Shown here: positions 50,128-59,300 of the stretch, piece by piece | Numbering within the stretch: position 1 is the stretch's first letter | Layout of the letters: each line of letters starts with the position of its first letter | Source: DUAG01 sp046756865 | GTDB taxonomy: Bacteria > Nitrospirota > Nitrospiria > SBBL01 > JAADHI01 | Reading direction: 5' to 3' | Length of the DNA stretch: 64,000 bases | Assembly: GCA_046756865.1 (NCBI GenBank) | Contig: JBHHXE010000001.1 | Coordinates: 1 to 64,000, forward strand | Made by a program: the position numbers and the translations under genes | Notes under the pieces: generated by a model | Databases searched by the model: none | What the model was told of the DNA's origin: nothing | What the model saw: the letters and a program-made list of their open reading frames with translations, nothing else

Positions 50128-50670
50128 GTGAATCTACCGAATACACTTACAGTCACACGCGTCCTCCTGATCCCTTTTTTTATAGGATTTTTCTACCAAA
50201 GCACCGTGCAGAGTTCGATTATTGCGGCAGGCATATTTTCAATCGCATCAATCACAGATATGCTCGATGGCTATTTTGCCCGGCTTAGGTCAGAAGTCAC
50301 TCAGTTCGGAAAGTTTCTTGATCCTGTAGCGGACAAGTTATTGGTACTTTCGGCATTGATTCTTCTTGTCGGCTCGAATCGCGTTCCGGCGTGGATTGCC
50401 ATTGTGATTATTGGAAGAGAATTTGCTGTGACCGGTTTCCGTGCAATCGCTTCGTCAGAAGGTGTTGTTATTGCAGCCGAGAACCTGGGTAAATACAAGA
50501 CCGTCTTGCAAATTCTTGCAATTATTTTATTAATCATTGAATTCAGCTCTGAAATGTACCATCAAATTGGCATGCTCCTTCTACTGGCTTCGATGATCCT
50601 GGCACTCTATTCCGCAGTACAATATTTTGTAAAATATGGGCGGAGCCTGAATATTTTGAAGGTAAAATGA
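50128..50670 (+). CDS. pgsA: CDP-diacylglycerol-glycerol-3-phosphate 3-phosphatidyltransferase
   Basis: The product makes phosphatidylglycerol phosphate. It is 180 residues with about five spans. The CDP-alcohol phosphotransferase motif DMLDGYFARLRSEVTQFGKF, continuing LDPVADK, is at residues 47-73 and has all the metal-binding Asp residues. The N terminus NLPNTLTVTRVLLIPF is typical of PgsA. GTG 50128 has AAAGGA upstream and the gene overlaps plsY by ATGA. Confidence 0.94.
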   Translation: MNLPNTLTVTRVLLIPFFIGFFYQSTVQSSIIAAGIFSIASITDMLDGYFARLRSEVTQFGKFLDPVADKLLVLSALILLVGSNRVPAWIAIVIIGREFAVTGFRAIASSEGVVIAAENLGKYKTVLQILAIILLIIEFSSEMYHQIGMLLLLASMILALYSAVQYFVKYGRSLNILKVK

Positions 50671-51257
50671 ACGTACAGTTTACTGGATTCGGGATGGTCT
50701 TTGCCGCCTATTTTTTCGGGGCAGTCCCTTTCGGCCTCTTGTTCTCGAAGCAGATAGAAGGGATTGATCCGAGAAAAAGGGGAAGCGGGAATATTGGCGC
50801 TACCAATGTGTTGCGCACCGTCGGGAAGAAAGCGGCCGTTTTGACCCTGGTATGCGATATTCTGAAGGGAGGTATTCCCATTGCGTTGAGTCGTGCTATC
50901 GGGATAGGCGAGAGAACACTTCTCATCGTTTCGCTGGCAGTGGTTCTGGGACATATCTTTCCCGTGTACCTTCGGTTTAAGGGAGGAAAGGGCGTTGCAA
51001 CCGCTTTTGGGATGTTTCTTGTTCTTTCTCCTCAAATCGCGGCAGTCGCGTCATTTTTCTGGTTAGTCGGTCTCCTCTTGTCTAAATATGCAGCCGTCGC
51101 AGCCCTGGTCGCTTTTGGGGCGCTTCCTTTTGTCTCTGCGTACTTTACAAGTGAACCAGGGTTTATCCTGCTTGCATCCAGTGTTTCCTTACTCGTCTGT
51201 TTCAGGCACAAGGATAACGTTCGACGACTCTTAGATGGAACCGAAAAAGAGGTCTAA
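50667..51257 (+). CDS. plsY: Acyl-phosphate glycerol-3-phosphate acyltransferase
   Basis: The product adds the first acyl chain to glycerol-3-phosphate, using acyl phosphate made by PlsX. It is 196 residues, with GAVPFGLLF near residue 18, RKRGSGNIGATNVLR near 35, and FKGGKGVATAFG near 105, which are the three conserved cytoplasmic loops. It is an integral membrane protein with about five spans. It overlaps pgsA by 4 bases and the downstream TPR protein gene by 23. Together they put early phospholipid synthesis next to lipid A genes. Confidence 0.94.
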   Translation: MNVQFTGFGMVFAAYFFGAVPFGLLFSKQIEGIDPRKRGSGNIGATNVLRTVGKKAAVLTLVCDILKGGIPIALSRAIGIGERTLLIVSLAVVLGHIFPVYLRFKGGKGVATAFGMFLVLSPQIAAVASFFWLVGLLLSKYAAVAALVAFGALPFVSAYFTSEPGFILLASSVSLLVCFRHKDNVRRLLDGTEKEV

Positions 51258-53067
51258 AATCAAATCACAACTAAGATCTGAGGAAATCAAGCGCCTTATA
51301 AAAGGTTCGATCATCTGTTGTTTCTTGTTCCTTACGGCATTTTGGCTTGCAGGAACAGCTAAAGCACAGAAGCCTTCCATTGAGAAACTTTTTCAGCTTG
51401 ACAGCCTTGAACGATTAAAAAATGACCGAGGATTTGAGCGTTCCGATCTTGTCTCGAAATCTCTAATGTATCAGGCGGATGAGGCACTGCGTCGGGGGAG
51501 GACGGATGAGGCGATCCGCCTTGGAATGTTGGCCCTTGAAATATCGCCGGCATCGCCTGCGCCCCACTTTTTCCTTTCACGGGCCTACTGGGCCAACAAC
51601 AAAACAGATATTTCAAATATTTTATCCCAATATCTGGCTGGGTTACGCCTCGTTCCACAAGATTTCTGGTTCTTGTTCTCCACCCTGGAAACCGTTATCC
51701 TACTGGTTCTTATCGCTTTCCTTTTGAGCCTGGGTTCTTTTATTTTTTATTCTGCATATGCCTACGGTGCGCTCTGGATCCACCAAATATCAGAAAGTAC
51801 CAAGGGAATACTTCATCCTGTTTCGGCAGGTTTCGTCTTCTTTGCAATACTTCTTTCTCCCTTTCTTCTTGGAATGCCGCTCTTATGGTTTGCTCTTTTT
51901 TCATTTATCATCTTTTGGCGGTTTTACCAAAAATCAGAAAAATGGACTGTTGCGCTCTTTCTGATCATCATGGGAACCTCAACCTGGCTGATCCCTTTCT
52001 CACTGACATTTTTTACGGCAAAACGCGCTGATCTTTTGAACGAGATGGTTAGGAACCATCAATCCGATTATTTTTGGCTATCACCCGCCTTTGATCAAAA
52101 AAATATGGACTGGAAAGGATTGGCTTTGCTTGCGTCTTATGAGGCCCAGGAGAAAAACTATAATAAAGCGAAGGAACTTTACGAAGATGCGCTAAGGACA
52201 AACCCTAAATCATCGATGATTTTAAATAATATAGGGAATATTTTTTTCTATCAAAAAAAATATCAAGATGCCATAAACTATTACGAACAAGCGGTTCAAT
52301 CTTCACCAAAACTTGTTTCTTCATATTACAATATCAGCCAGACCTATCGGGAAATGCTTTCATTTGATCAAGGTGAAAAATTATTTAATGAAGCCCTTCA
52401 TCTCGACAAGAATCGTGTTGAACGATTCTCCCAGAGAACGTCAAAATATCCGGGATTTCCAGTGATTGATGAACGGTTTTCAGAAACGGAACTCTGGAAA
52501 ATGGTGCTGGAAGAATACAAGACTGAAAGCACTGAGGCAGAAATCATATGGCGGGGATGGGCCGGAAATATCCCCATACAATATGCAACGCTGATTTCTA
52601 TCGGTTCGTTGATCACGCTCAGCTTGTCAGGCTTTATTTTCGATCGATTCGCTTCAGTGCGCCCTTGTGCATCCTGTCATAAATCCATCTGCCGCCGGTG
52701 TCTGGAAAAGATATTCAGTTACCATGTTTGCAAGGAGTGTGGGCACCACTTCCGATCCGTAAAGAAAAAAAGTGACTTTGTAATCATCGAAAAGGCGGTG
52801 AAGAAAATCCCTCGAAAATTTTATCCTTTTTTCCTGCTCCCGGGTGGCGGGCATCTTTCCATCCGAAAGTCGGGGAGAGGGGTCCTTTTCATGGGTCTCT
52901 TTTTCTTCTTAACAACATACCTGTGTTTATCCGATTCATTCTTCCCCTCAACGCCATGGCGCCTTCAGGGAGCAAAGTGGATATGGGTTCCCCTGGGTCT
53001 TATTGGCCTTTATTTTATATCACTTTTTGATCTTAAGCGTGCCTGGAGCAAGCGGCTATGGCCCTAG
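51235..53067 (+). CDS. Multi-span membrane protein with TPR repeats and zinc-knuckle cysteines
   Basis: This is a 610-residue protein with no family I recognise as a whole. A signal anchor (IICCFLFLTAFWLAGTAKAQ, about 24-43) leads to a helical, TPR-like region (SKSLMYQADEALRRGRTDEA). Four or five spans follow at 140-265. Canonical TPR units lie at about 305-385 (YEAQEKNYNKAKELYEDAL; IFFYQKKYQDAINYYEQAV). A span near 455 precedes a Cys-rich knuckle, CASCHKSICRRCLEKIF then CKECGHH near 477-505, and further spans end the protein. It overlaps plsY and the next gene by 23 and 10 bases, so it is translationally linked to both. The function is unknown. Confidence 0.85.
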   Translation: MEPKKRSKIKSQLRSEEIKRLIKGSIICCFLFLTAFWLAGTAKAQKPSIEKLFQLDSLERLKNDRGFERSDLVSKSLMYQADEALRRGRTDEAIRLGMLALEISPASPAPHFFLSRAYWANNKTDISNILSQYLAGLRLVPQDFWFLFSTLETVILLVLIAFLLSLGSFIFYSAYAYGALWIHQISESTKGILHPVSAGFVFFAILLSPFLLGMPLLWFALFSFIIFWRFYQKSEKWTVALFLIIMGTSTWLIPFSLTFFTAKRADLLNEMVRNHQSDYFWLSPAFDQKNMDWKGLALLASYEAQEKNYNKAKELYEDALRTNPKSSMILNNIGNIFFYQKKYQDAINYYEQAVQSSPKLVSSYYNISQTYREMLSFDQGEKLFNEALHLDKNRVERFSQRTSKYPGFPVIDERFSETELWKMVLEEYKTESTEAEIIWRGWAGNIPIQYATLISIGSLITLSLSGFIFDRFASVRPCASCHKSICRRCLEKIFSYHVCKECGHHFRSVKKKSDFVIIEKAVKKIPRKFYPFFLLPGGGHLSIRKSGRGVLFMGLFFFLTTYLCLSDSFFPSTPWRLQGAKWIWVPLGLIGLYFISLFDLKRAWSKRLWP

Positions 53068-54197
53068 AAGGTGCAATACAGGAGTTTGAGCTCGCTGAAA
53101 TCTTTCAGATGATTCAGCGACAGAAAAAAGAAGGCGTCCTTGCTCTCGTGAAAGGGAAGGAGGGTGTCCTCGTTCAGTTCAAAGAAGGCCAGATTGTCCG
53201 GGCTGCGGATGCAGAAGAGGAAGATGCCCTTTTAAACCTTCTTCTGAAAGCCGAACAAATCAACCTGAAAGATGTCAAAACAGCGCTGGATGAACAAAAA
53301 AAAATAAAGAGAAGCTTGGCCGAAACCCTGATTTCACTTGATATTATTTCTATCCACCAATTAAAACGAATAACCCGTCTCTATACCGAAGAAATGGTTT
53401 TTCAACTTTTTGAATGGAAAACGGGAAAATATAAGTTTGAACAGAAAAAGGTCTCATATTCACCTGAGCTCGTCGAACCCTTAAGCATTGAGTTTATCTT
53501 GATGGAGGGGGTTCGACGGATTGACGAGTGGCCGAATTTCCTCAAAAAAATACCTTCCCGCCAAATTGCTTTTGAACTCACAGCAGCCCTTTCAGGAAAA
53601 ACGTCCCAGAAAGGTGCTCCTCAAGAGGATGATGAAGCCTCTTTTTTATCCGTAGGAGAAGCCTCCGCACCCGAAGAAGTTGGAGAAGAAGAGGAGTGGC
53701 TTCTCGCTCAGGTCAAAGAAGACAGAAACGTCCAGGAAATGATTGATTTGGCGGAAATGGGATCCTTTTCAGTCTACAAAGGGCTTGTGGATCTTCTCTC
53801 CCAAGGCAAAATAAAGAAGATTGGAGACCATGAAGTCAAGGTTGTTTCAGGATCACTTTCAATAAAAGATATTGAACGTCGTCAGAAAATGATGACGATT
53901 GGCTCCGGTTTGCTTGTCTTCGCTTCAATAGTCTCTTTGCTGGTGCTTTCTTTTCCCTCCATTCAAACAACCTTTCTAACGACAGATCAAACTATTCAGG
54001 AATTCAGGAAGTTGAGTGCCTGGAAAGGAGTTGATTCAATACGGCATCAACTTGAAATTTATCACTTACGAACAGGTCATTATCCGGCCACACTACAGGA
54101 ACTCTTTCATGGAGAAGGAACAAACGAGAGGGGAATAGATCCTGGACGGTGGCACTATCGGCTTCAAGGTGATCACTATCGCCTTGAGCTCAAATAG
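53058..54197 (+). CDS. DUF4388-TM-pseudopilin-like three-part protein
   Basis: This is a 379-residue protein. Residues 1-165 are a DUF4388 (PatA N-terminal-like) module: ALEGAIQEFELAEIFQMIQ, EGVLALVKGKEGVLVQFKEGQI, and a helical part ending in FQLFEWKTGKYKFE. An acidic linker follows (EEVGEEEEW near 205). One span is at about 280-300 (IGSGLLVFASIVSLLVLSF). The outer domain at 305-379 resembles the soluble end of a type II secretion pseudopilin: IRHQLEIYHLRTGHYPATLQELF, then WHYRLQGDHYRLEL. The start overlaps the TPR gene by 10 bases. The domain order suggests linking an internal module to an external one. The function is unknown. Confidence 0.82.
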   Translation: MALEGAIQEFELAEIFQMIQRQKKEGVLALVKGKEGVLVQFKEGQIVRAADAEEEDALLNLLLKAEQINLKDVKTALDEQKKIKRSLAETLISLDIISIHQLKRITRLYTEEMVFQLFEWKTGKYKFEQKKVSYSPELVEPLSIEFILMEGVRRIDEWPNFLKKIPSRQIAFELTAALSGKTSQKGAPQEDDEASFLSVGEASAPEEVGEEEEWLLAQVKEDRNVQEMIDLAEMGSFSVYKGLVDLLSQGKIKKIGDHEVKVVSGSLSIKDIERRQKMMTIGSGLLVFASIVSLLVLSFPSIQTTFLTTDQTIQEFRKLSAWKGVDSIRHQLEIYHLRTGHYPATLQELFHGEGTNERGIDPGRWHYRLQGDHYRLELK

Positions 54198-54227
54198 CTT
54201 ACATAATATATCTTATCAGACACTAAA

Positions 54228-54797
54228 ATGATAGAAGGAATACAGCGACTCAGAAAAGACCTTAAGCTTGTTCTGGCAGGATTCCAGGAAGCAACAGTGA
54301 CCGTTGCAGACCATGTCAGCAGCCATGTCAAGACTGTTAAAACGACAATGGATGCACGTGCTCTCGAAGAGCAGATCAAAAAGGAAAGAGCCATTCTGGG
54401 CAGGAAAGTCTATGAACAAGCCGATACGAGCATCGATACCCTGTACAAAGAGAATAAAATCAGGGAACGCGTCACATTCATCGAAGAACTACAAGAAAAA
54501 CTCGAGACCATTGAAGGAAGTGTTTCTCCTCTGGAAGCGCTTCAGGATTTCGAGCGGCTTCTGATCAGGTCTAAATTTGCAATCCAACAGGTCATCGTTC
54601 CGGAAGATTTTCATGGAAACGGAAAAACCATCCGCCAGTTGGCTTTTCCCTCGCAGATGCTGATCTTTTTCATCAGAAAAAAAGGAGAGACTGAAATCGC
54701 TCAGGGCGAAACTGTTATCTCTGCCCGGGATGAGATTACGTTTTTATGTGACAAGGAAAATACAAGCAAATACAGGATGTTCTGGAGAAATACTTAA
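54228..54797 (+). CDS. Protein with helical N terminus and C-terminal TrkA_C (RCK_C) domain
   Basis: This is a 189-residue soluble protein. The first 115 residues are predicted helical or coiled coil (RALEEQIKKERAILGRKVYEQ; RERVTFIEELQEKLETIEGS). The last 70 read as a TrkA_C/RCK_C domain: IQQVIVPEDFHGNGKTIRQL, FPSQMLIFFIRKKGETEIAQGETVISARDEITFLC. In potassium channels and transporters this domain binds small ligands such as c-di-AMP or nucleotides (established for some members). No transporter is encoded here. ATG 54228 has a poor ribosome-binding site. Its stop overlaps the stop of the convergent gene. Confidence 0.8.
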   Translation: MIEGIQRLRKDLKLVLAGFQEATVTVADHVSSHVKTVKTTMDARALEEQIKKERAILGRKVYEQADTSIDTLYKENKIRERVTFIEELQEKLETIEGSVSPLEALQDFERLLIRSKFAIQQVIVPEDFHGNGKTIRQLAFPSQMLIFFIRKKGETEIAQGETVISARDEITFLCDKENTSKYRMFWRNT

Positions 54798-55069
54798 TCC
54801 ATATCTTCAGTATTATCAGTTCGGGATATTTCCTTTAAAAGCTCCTCTTCTGTAATAATACCTTTCTTGACCAGAAGAGACACCAGCGACTCAAGGTAAA
54901 AGACATCATGACTTTGTTTCGACGCGGCTTCCACACTTTTTTTATAGGTGTGCCCCGGCAGACTTTCAGTTTCTGTGAATTCCCTCTCGCGGGGCATTGT
55001 CTTAGAAGCAAGTCGGGCAATAATGATAATGCCCAAAATCCCGAAAAATATCGCGTAGAATAAACTCAA
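54794..55069 (-). CDS. Small single-span membrane protein with SHOCT-like tail
   Basis: This protein has about 91 residues. A single span (LFYAIFFGILGIIIIARL, residues 3-20) is followed by a charged linker and a C-terminal helical hairpin (YLESLVSLLVKKGIITEEELLKEI) resembling short oligomerisation tails such as SHOCT. I start at TTG 55069, two bases from the SAM hydrolase stop, with AGGAA five bases upstream. An ATG at 55105 lies inside the upstream gene without a signal. The family is not recognised. It is last in the pyr-car-greA unit. Confidence 0.7.
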   Translation of the reverse strand: MSLFYAIFFGILGIIIIARLASKTMPREREFTETESLPGHTYKKSVEAASKQSHDVFYLESLVSLLVKKGIITEEELLKEISRTDNTEDMD

Positions 55070-55070
55070 T

Positions 55071-55919
55071 TTAATTCCTGTAAAAATGCCGGATGAGAAG
55101 GTCATCCAATAAATTTAAGCCCAAAGACTCCTTTGCATTTCCGAATGGAACAAAAATTTCCAGCTGTCCTGAGCTATTCATAATCAAATTTCCGCCTTCT
55201 CTCTCCCCTTCTGAATAATTCCCTTTTAATCCCCGCAAGATGTGCCCTCTTAACTCCAGCTTAAAATCGTCTCTATTTTGAATAACCTGATCGTTTAAAT
55301 TTGTGATCGCATTTCCGAAGTGGTCAAAATAAACGATTTTCCCTGCCAAATCCTGCCCTGAGCGCTCTGGAAAGAGTTCATGCATGAGTAGATAATCCGA
55401 GATTTCCCGGCCCAGGCCCTCAGGTGGCCTCCCACCGGCCAATAGAGCGGCTATCGGCGCGAAATGATCCCGCCCGGCAAATGTCGGGCTACGCTTGAGA
55501 CGAAGAATCTCTGTATCCAGAACCTCAAATGCAAGACTCCCCGCCTCCTGATAGATATAGCTCAAGACGCCATTATCCGGAGCAACAAAGAACTGTCCCT
55601 CTTTGACAACGATCAGATTTCTCCGAGTGGTTCCGACTCCGGGATCAATCACAATCAAGTGAATTGTACCTTGCGGGAAATTTTTGATAGTTTCTTTTAC
55701 AATAAAGGCAGCGCTGACGACATCATGGCGTCTAATTTCATGTGTAATATCAATGATTTGCGCCTCAGGAACCTGGGACAGGATAACGCCCTTCAGGCTT
55801 CCGACAAAGTAGTCCTGCAATCCAAAATCAGTGGTGAGGGTGATCAGTGGCCTGTGGTTTCGCTTCTGAGCCTTTTGGAAAGAACCCTGGTTACTCAAAT
55901 TCAATTTTGAGGATTTCAT
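55071..55919 (-). CDS. S-adenosyl-L-methionine hydrolase (SAM hydroxide adenosyltransferase, DUF62)
   Basis: This is a 282-residue member of the fluorinase/chlorinase/DUF62 superfamily. The common bacterial form hydrolyses SAM to adenosine and methionine. It has ITLTTDFGLQDYFVGSLKG near residue 27, VIDPGVGT near 93, FVAPDNGVLS near 112 and PTFAGRDHFAPIAALL near 145. The hydrolase Asp-Arg-His type set is consistent, and no halogenase loop is obvious. The start ATG 55919 lies 29 bases inside greA and has a weak ribosome-binding site. An in-frame TTG a few codons later is possible. Confidence 0.88.
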   Translation of the reverse strand: MKSSKLNLSNQGSFQKAQKRNHRPLITLTTDFGLQDYFVGSLKGVILSQVPEAQIIDITHEIRRHDVVSAAFIVKETIKNFPQGTIHLIVIDPGVGTTRRNLIVVKEGQFFVAPDNGVLSYIYQEAGSLAFEVLDTEILRLKRSPTFAGRDHFAPIAALLAGGRPPEGLGREISDYLLMHELFPERSGQDLAGKIVYFDHFGNAITNLNDQVIQNRDDFKLELRGHILRGLKGNYSEGEREGGNLIMNSSGQLEIFVPFGNAKESLGLNLLDDLLIRHFYRN

Positions 55920-56361
55920 ATTCGACTGTCTTCACCGGCGTCGTGACCTCGACAAAATCGCCGACCCGATGGCTGATCAGTGCCCGTCCGACAGGCGACT
56001 GCACCGAGATCTGTCCATTCGATAAATCGGCCTCATCCTGTCCGACCAAGGTGTACTTCTTCTTCTCGTCCGTCTCAATCGCAAGGAGATGGACCGTGGC
56101 CCCGAAAACCACTTTTTCACTTGAGACCTTGCTCGTATCAATAACCTCCGCATTAGCCAGTTTGCTCCCGATTTCCAGGATCTTTCCCTCAACGAAGGCC
56201 TGTTTTTCTTTGGCGGCTGAATATTCCGCGTTTTCAGAAAGATCACCGTGCGCTGCGGCTTCCGCTATCGCCGCAATCACATTCGGACGTTCAACTTTTT
56301 TGAGCCGTTCCAGTTCTTTTTGAAGTTGATCAAACCCTTTTGGGGTCATGGGGACCTTCAC
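55891..56361 (-). CDS. greA: Transcription elongation factor GreA
   Basis: The product rescues backtracked RNA polymerase by stimulating transcript cleavage. It is 156 residues, the normal length. The N-terminal coiled coil PMTPKGFDQLQKELERLK has acidic tip residues in HGDLSENAEYSAAKEKQ near residue 40-55. The C-terminal FKBP-like domain has ISVQSPVGRALI near 120. GTG 56361 overlaps the carB stop (TAATGTG) and has GGAGG seven bases upstream within carB. Confidence 0.95.
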   Translation of the reverse strand: MKVPMTPKGFDQLQKELERLKKVERPNVIAAIAEAAAHGDLSENAEYSAAKEKQAFVEGKILEIGSKLANAEVIDTSKVSSEKVVFGATVHLLAIETDEKKKYTLVGQDEADLSNGQISVQSPVGRALISHRVGDFVEVTTPVKTVEYEILKIEFE

Positions 56362-56362
56362 A

Positions 56363-59300
56363 TTATCCTCCTGATTCCTGATGATATTCCTGAAGCGATT
56401 TCACAGCAAGCCCGCCTTCCTCGCGTAGGGCCGTAATCCCGCAAACAGCGGCCCTGGCACCTGCAATGGTTGTAAAATAGGGCGTATTATATTGAAGTAT
56501 TGTTTGGCGAATCGAATAGGAATCAATCTGAGCGGCCTTGTCTCCGGCTGTATTGATCACCATATCGATCTCTCCATTCTTTAGGAAGTCAACAATATGC
56601 GGTCTCCCCTCTTTTACTTTCTTGATCTTCTCCACAATCATGCCCTTCTCATTCAGATAGGCTGCCGTGCCTGCCGTTGCCGTAAGCTGGAAACCCAAGT
56701 CTCCCAGGCACCTTGCAATCGGCGCGACAGCATCCTTGTCCCGGTCCTTTACACTGATAAAGACTTTTCCGTTAAGTGGAAGCGGGTTATCAACTGCAGC
56801 CTCCGCTTTTGCATAGGCCCGGCCGAAATCCAGGTCGATCCCCATAACCTCACCTGTGGACTTCATCTCCGGACCCAGGATGGAATCGACATTCAGCCTT
56901 TTAAAAGGAAATGCCGCCTCTTTTACGGAAAAATTTTTCACAACCTGACTGCGTTCCAGGATGCCTTCTTCGCGAAGCGTGCCTCCTAAAATCACCCTTG
57001 TGGCAATTTTGGCCAAAGGAAGGCCGGTTGCCTTGCTGACAAAAGGAATGGTTCTTGATCCTCTGGGATTGACTTCCAATATAAAAACTTCTTTATCTTT
57101 GACCGCAAACTGGATATTCATTAATCCTATGACTGAGAGCGCTTTCGCCAATACAGTTGTTTGATGTCGAATGGTCTCAATAAGCGAGGCATCAAGTGAA
57201 AATGGCGGAAGCGAACAGGCGGAGTCTCCTGAATGGACACCGGCCTCCTCTATATGTTCCATAATCCCGGCAACAAAAACATCAGTCCCATCCGAGACGG
57301 CATCGACATCAATTTCCACCGCATCTTCGAGGTATCGATCTATCAAAACCGGGTGCTCCGGGGAAACCTTTACGGCATGAGACATATAATGTCTGAGCCC
57401 CGAAGCGTCAAAAACAATTTCCATGGCCCGGCCACCCAATACATAAGAGGGGCGGACCAGAATCGGGTACCCGATGGCTTCCGCGGCCGCTTCCGCCTCA
57501 GAGAGTGTCCGTGCCAGACCACTCGGCGGTTGTTTAAAGCCCACTTCCTCAAGTAATGCTTTAAATCTCTCTCTGTTTTCAGCGCGATCAATCGCATCAG
57601 GAGAGGTCCCCAAAATACGAATACCTGCTTTTTCCAGAGGGACCGCCAGCTTCAGGGGCGTCTGCCCGCCAAACTGGACCACCACCCCGACCGGTTTTTC
57701 CCGCTCAATAATATGAAGGACGTCTTCGAAGGTCAAAGGTTCGAAATAAAGCCGGTCCGAGGTATCATAATCGGTACTGACTGTCTCAGGATTGCAATTT
57801 ACCATGATACTTTCGCAACCAACCTCTTTTAAGGCCATTGACGCATGCACACAGCAATAATCAAATTCGATGCCCTGCCCGATCCGGTTTGGACCGCTTC
57901 CCAGGATGACCACCTTTTTGTTCCCGGTCGGCCCCGCTTCACACTCATCTTCATAGCTCGAATAAAGATAGGGCGTATGCGCCTCAAATTCGGCCCCACA
58001 GGTATCAACCCGCTTATAGACAGGCACAATCCCTTTTTCTCTCCTCCAAAGCGCAATCTCTTCTTCAGAAAGATCAAGCAACGCACTGATGCGCCGGTCT
58101 GAGAACCCGGATTTTTTGGCCAGTTGAATAAGATCCAGCTGTTGGCCCTCTTTCTCTAAACGGTCTTCAAGATGGATGATCTGCTCAATCTGATGAATAA
58201 ACCAGGGGTCTATGTGGGTCAGGGAATGAATTTCTTCTCGGGTCATCCCGAGCCGAATTGCGTCTCCAAGCTGCCAGATGCGATTAAATGTCGGTGTGCT
58301 CAAGTGTGCCCTTAAGTCCTTCCCCTCCCCTTCAAGGGACCTGAAATGGGGTTCCATACTGTCGCGGCGCACCTCCAACGATCGGAGCGCCTTCATAAGT
58401 GCCTCCCTGAAGTTTCGTCCAATGGCCATCACCTCTCCGACCGATTTCATCTGGAGCGTCAAGGTCGGGTCAGCCTTTGGGAATTTCTCAAATGCGAAGC
58501 GGGGAATCTTCACAACAACATAATCAAGGGTCGGTTCAAATGAGGCCGGTGTAACCCGCGTGATGTCATTTTGAATTTCATCCAGCGTCAAACCAACAGA
58601 TAATTTTGCCGCAATCTTGGCAATAGGAAACCCGGTGGCTTTTGAAGCCAGAGCCGAGCTTCTGGAAACACGCGGATTCATCTCAATGACGCGCATATCG
58701 CCATTTTCTGGGTTCAGGGTGAACTGGATGTTCGCCCCCCCTGTCTCAACGCCCACGCCCCGAATCACCCGAATCGCGGCATCCCGCATCTTCTGATACT
58801 CCAAATCGGTCAGGGTTTGTACCGGAGAGACTGTAATCGAATCGCCCGTATGCACTCCCATCGGATCGATGTTTTCAATCGAGCAGACGATGACAACATT
58901 GTCATTTTTGTCGCGCATGACTTCAAGTTCAAATTCTTTCCAACCGATGACGGATTGCTCAATGAGAACATCATGTATCGGGCTGCTTTCTAATCCGGCT
59001 TCTACATATTCCTTGTATTCTTCAAGATTGTAGGCCACACTGCCGCCCAAACCGCCCAGGGTAAATGAAGGCCGGATGATGGCGGGAAAACCCGTCTTTT
59101 CCACAATCGCCAGGGCTTCGTCCAGGCTCTTGGCGCTCCCGCCTTCGGTACAGAGCAGACCGGCCTTCTCTACAACTTTCTTAAAAGATTCCCGGTCTTC
59201 CGCGTGCTTTATCGATTCATAATTCGCGCCGATCAGGGAAACCCCGAATTCTTTCAGGACCCCTTCTTCGCTTAAAGAGATGGCCATGTTCAGGGCCGTC

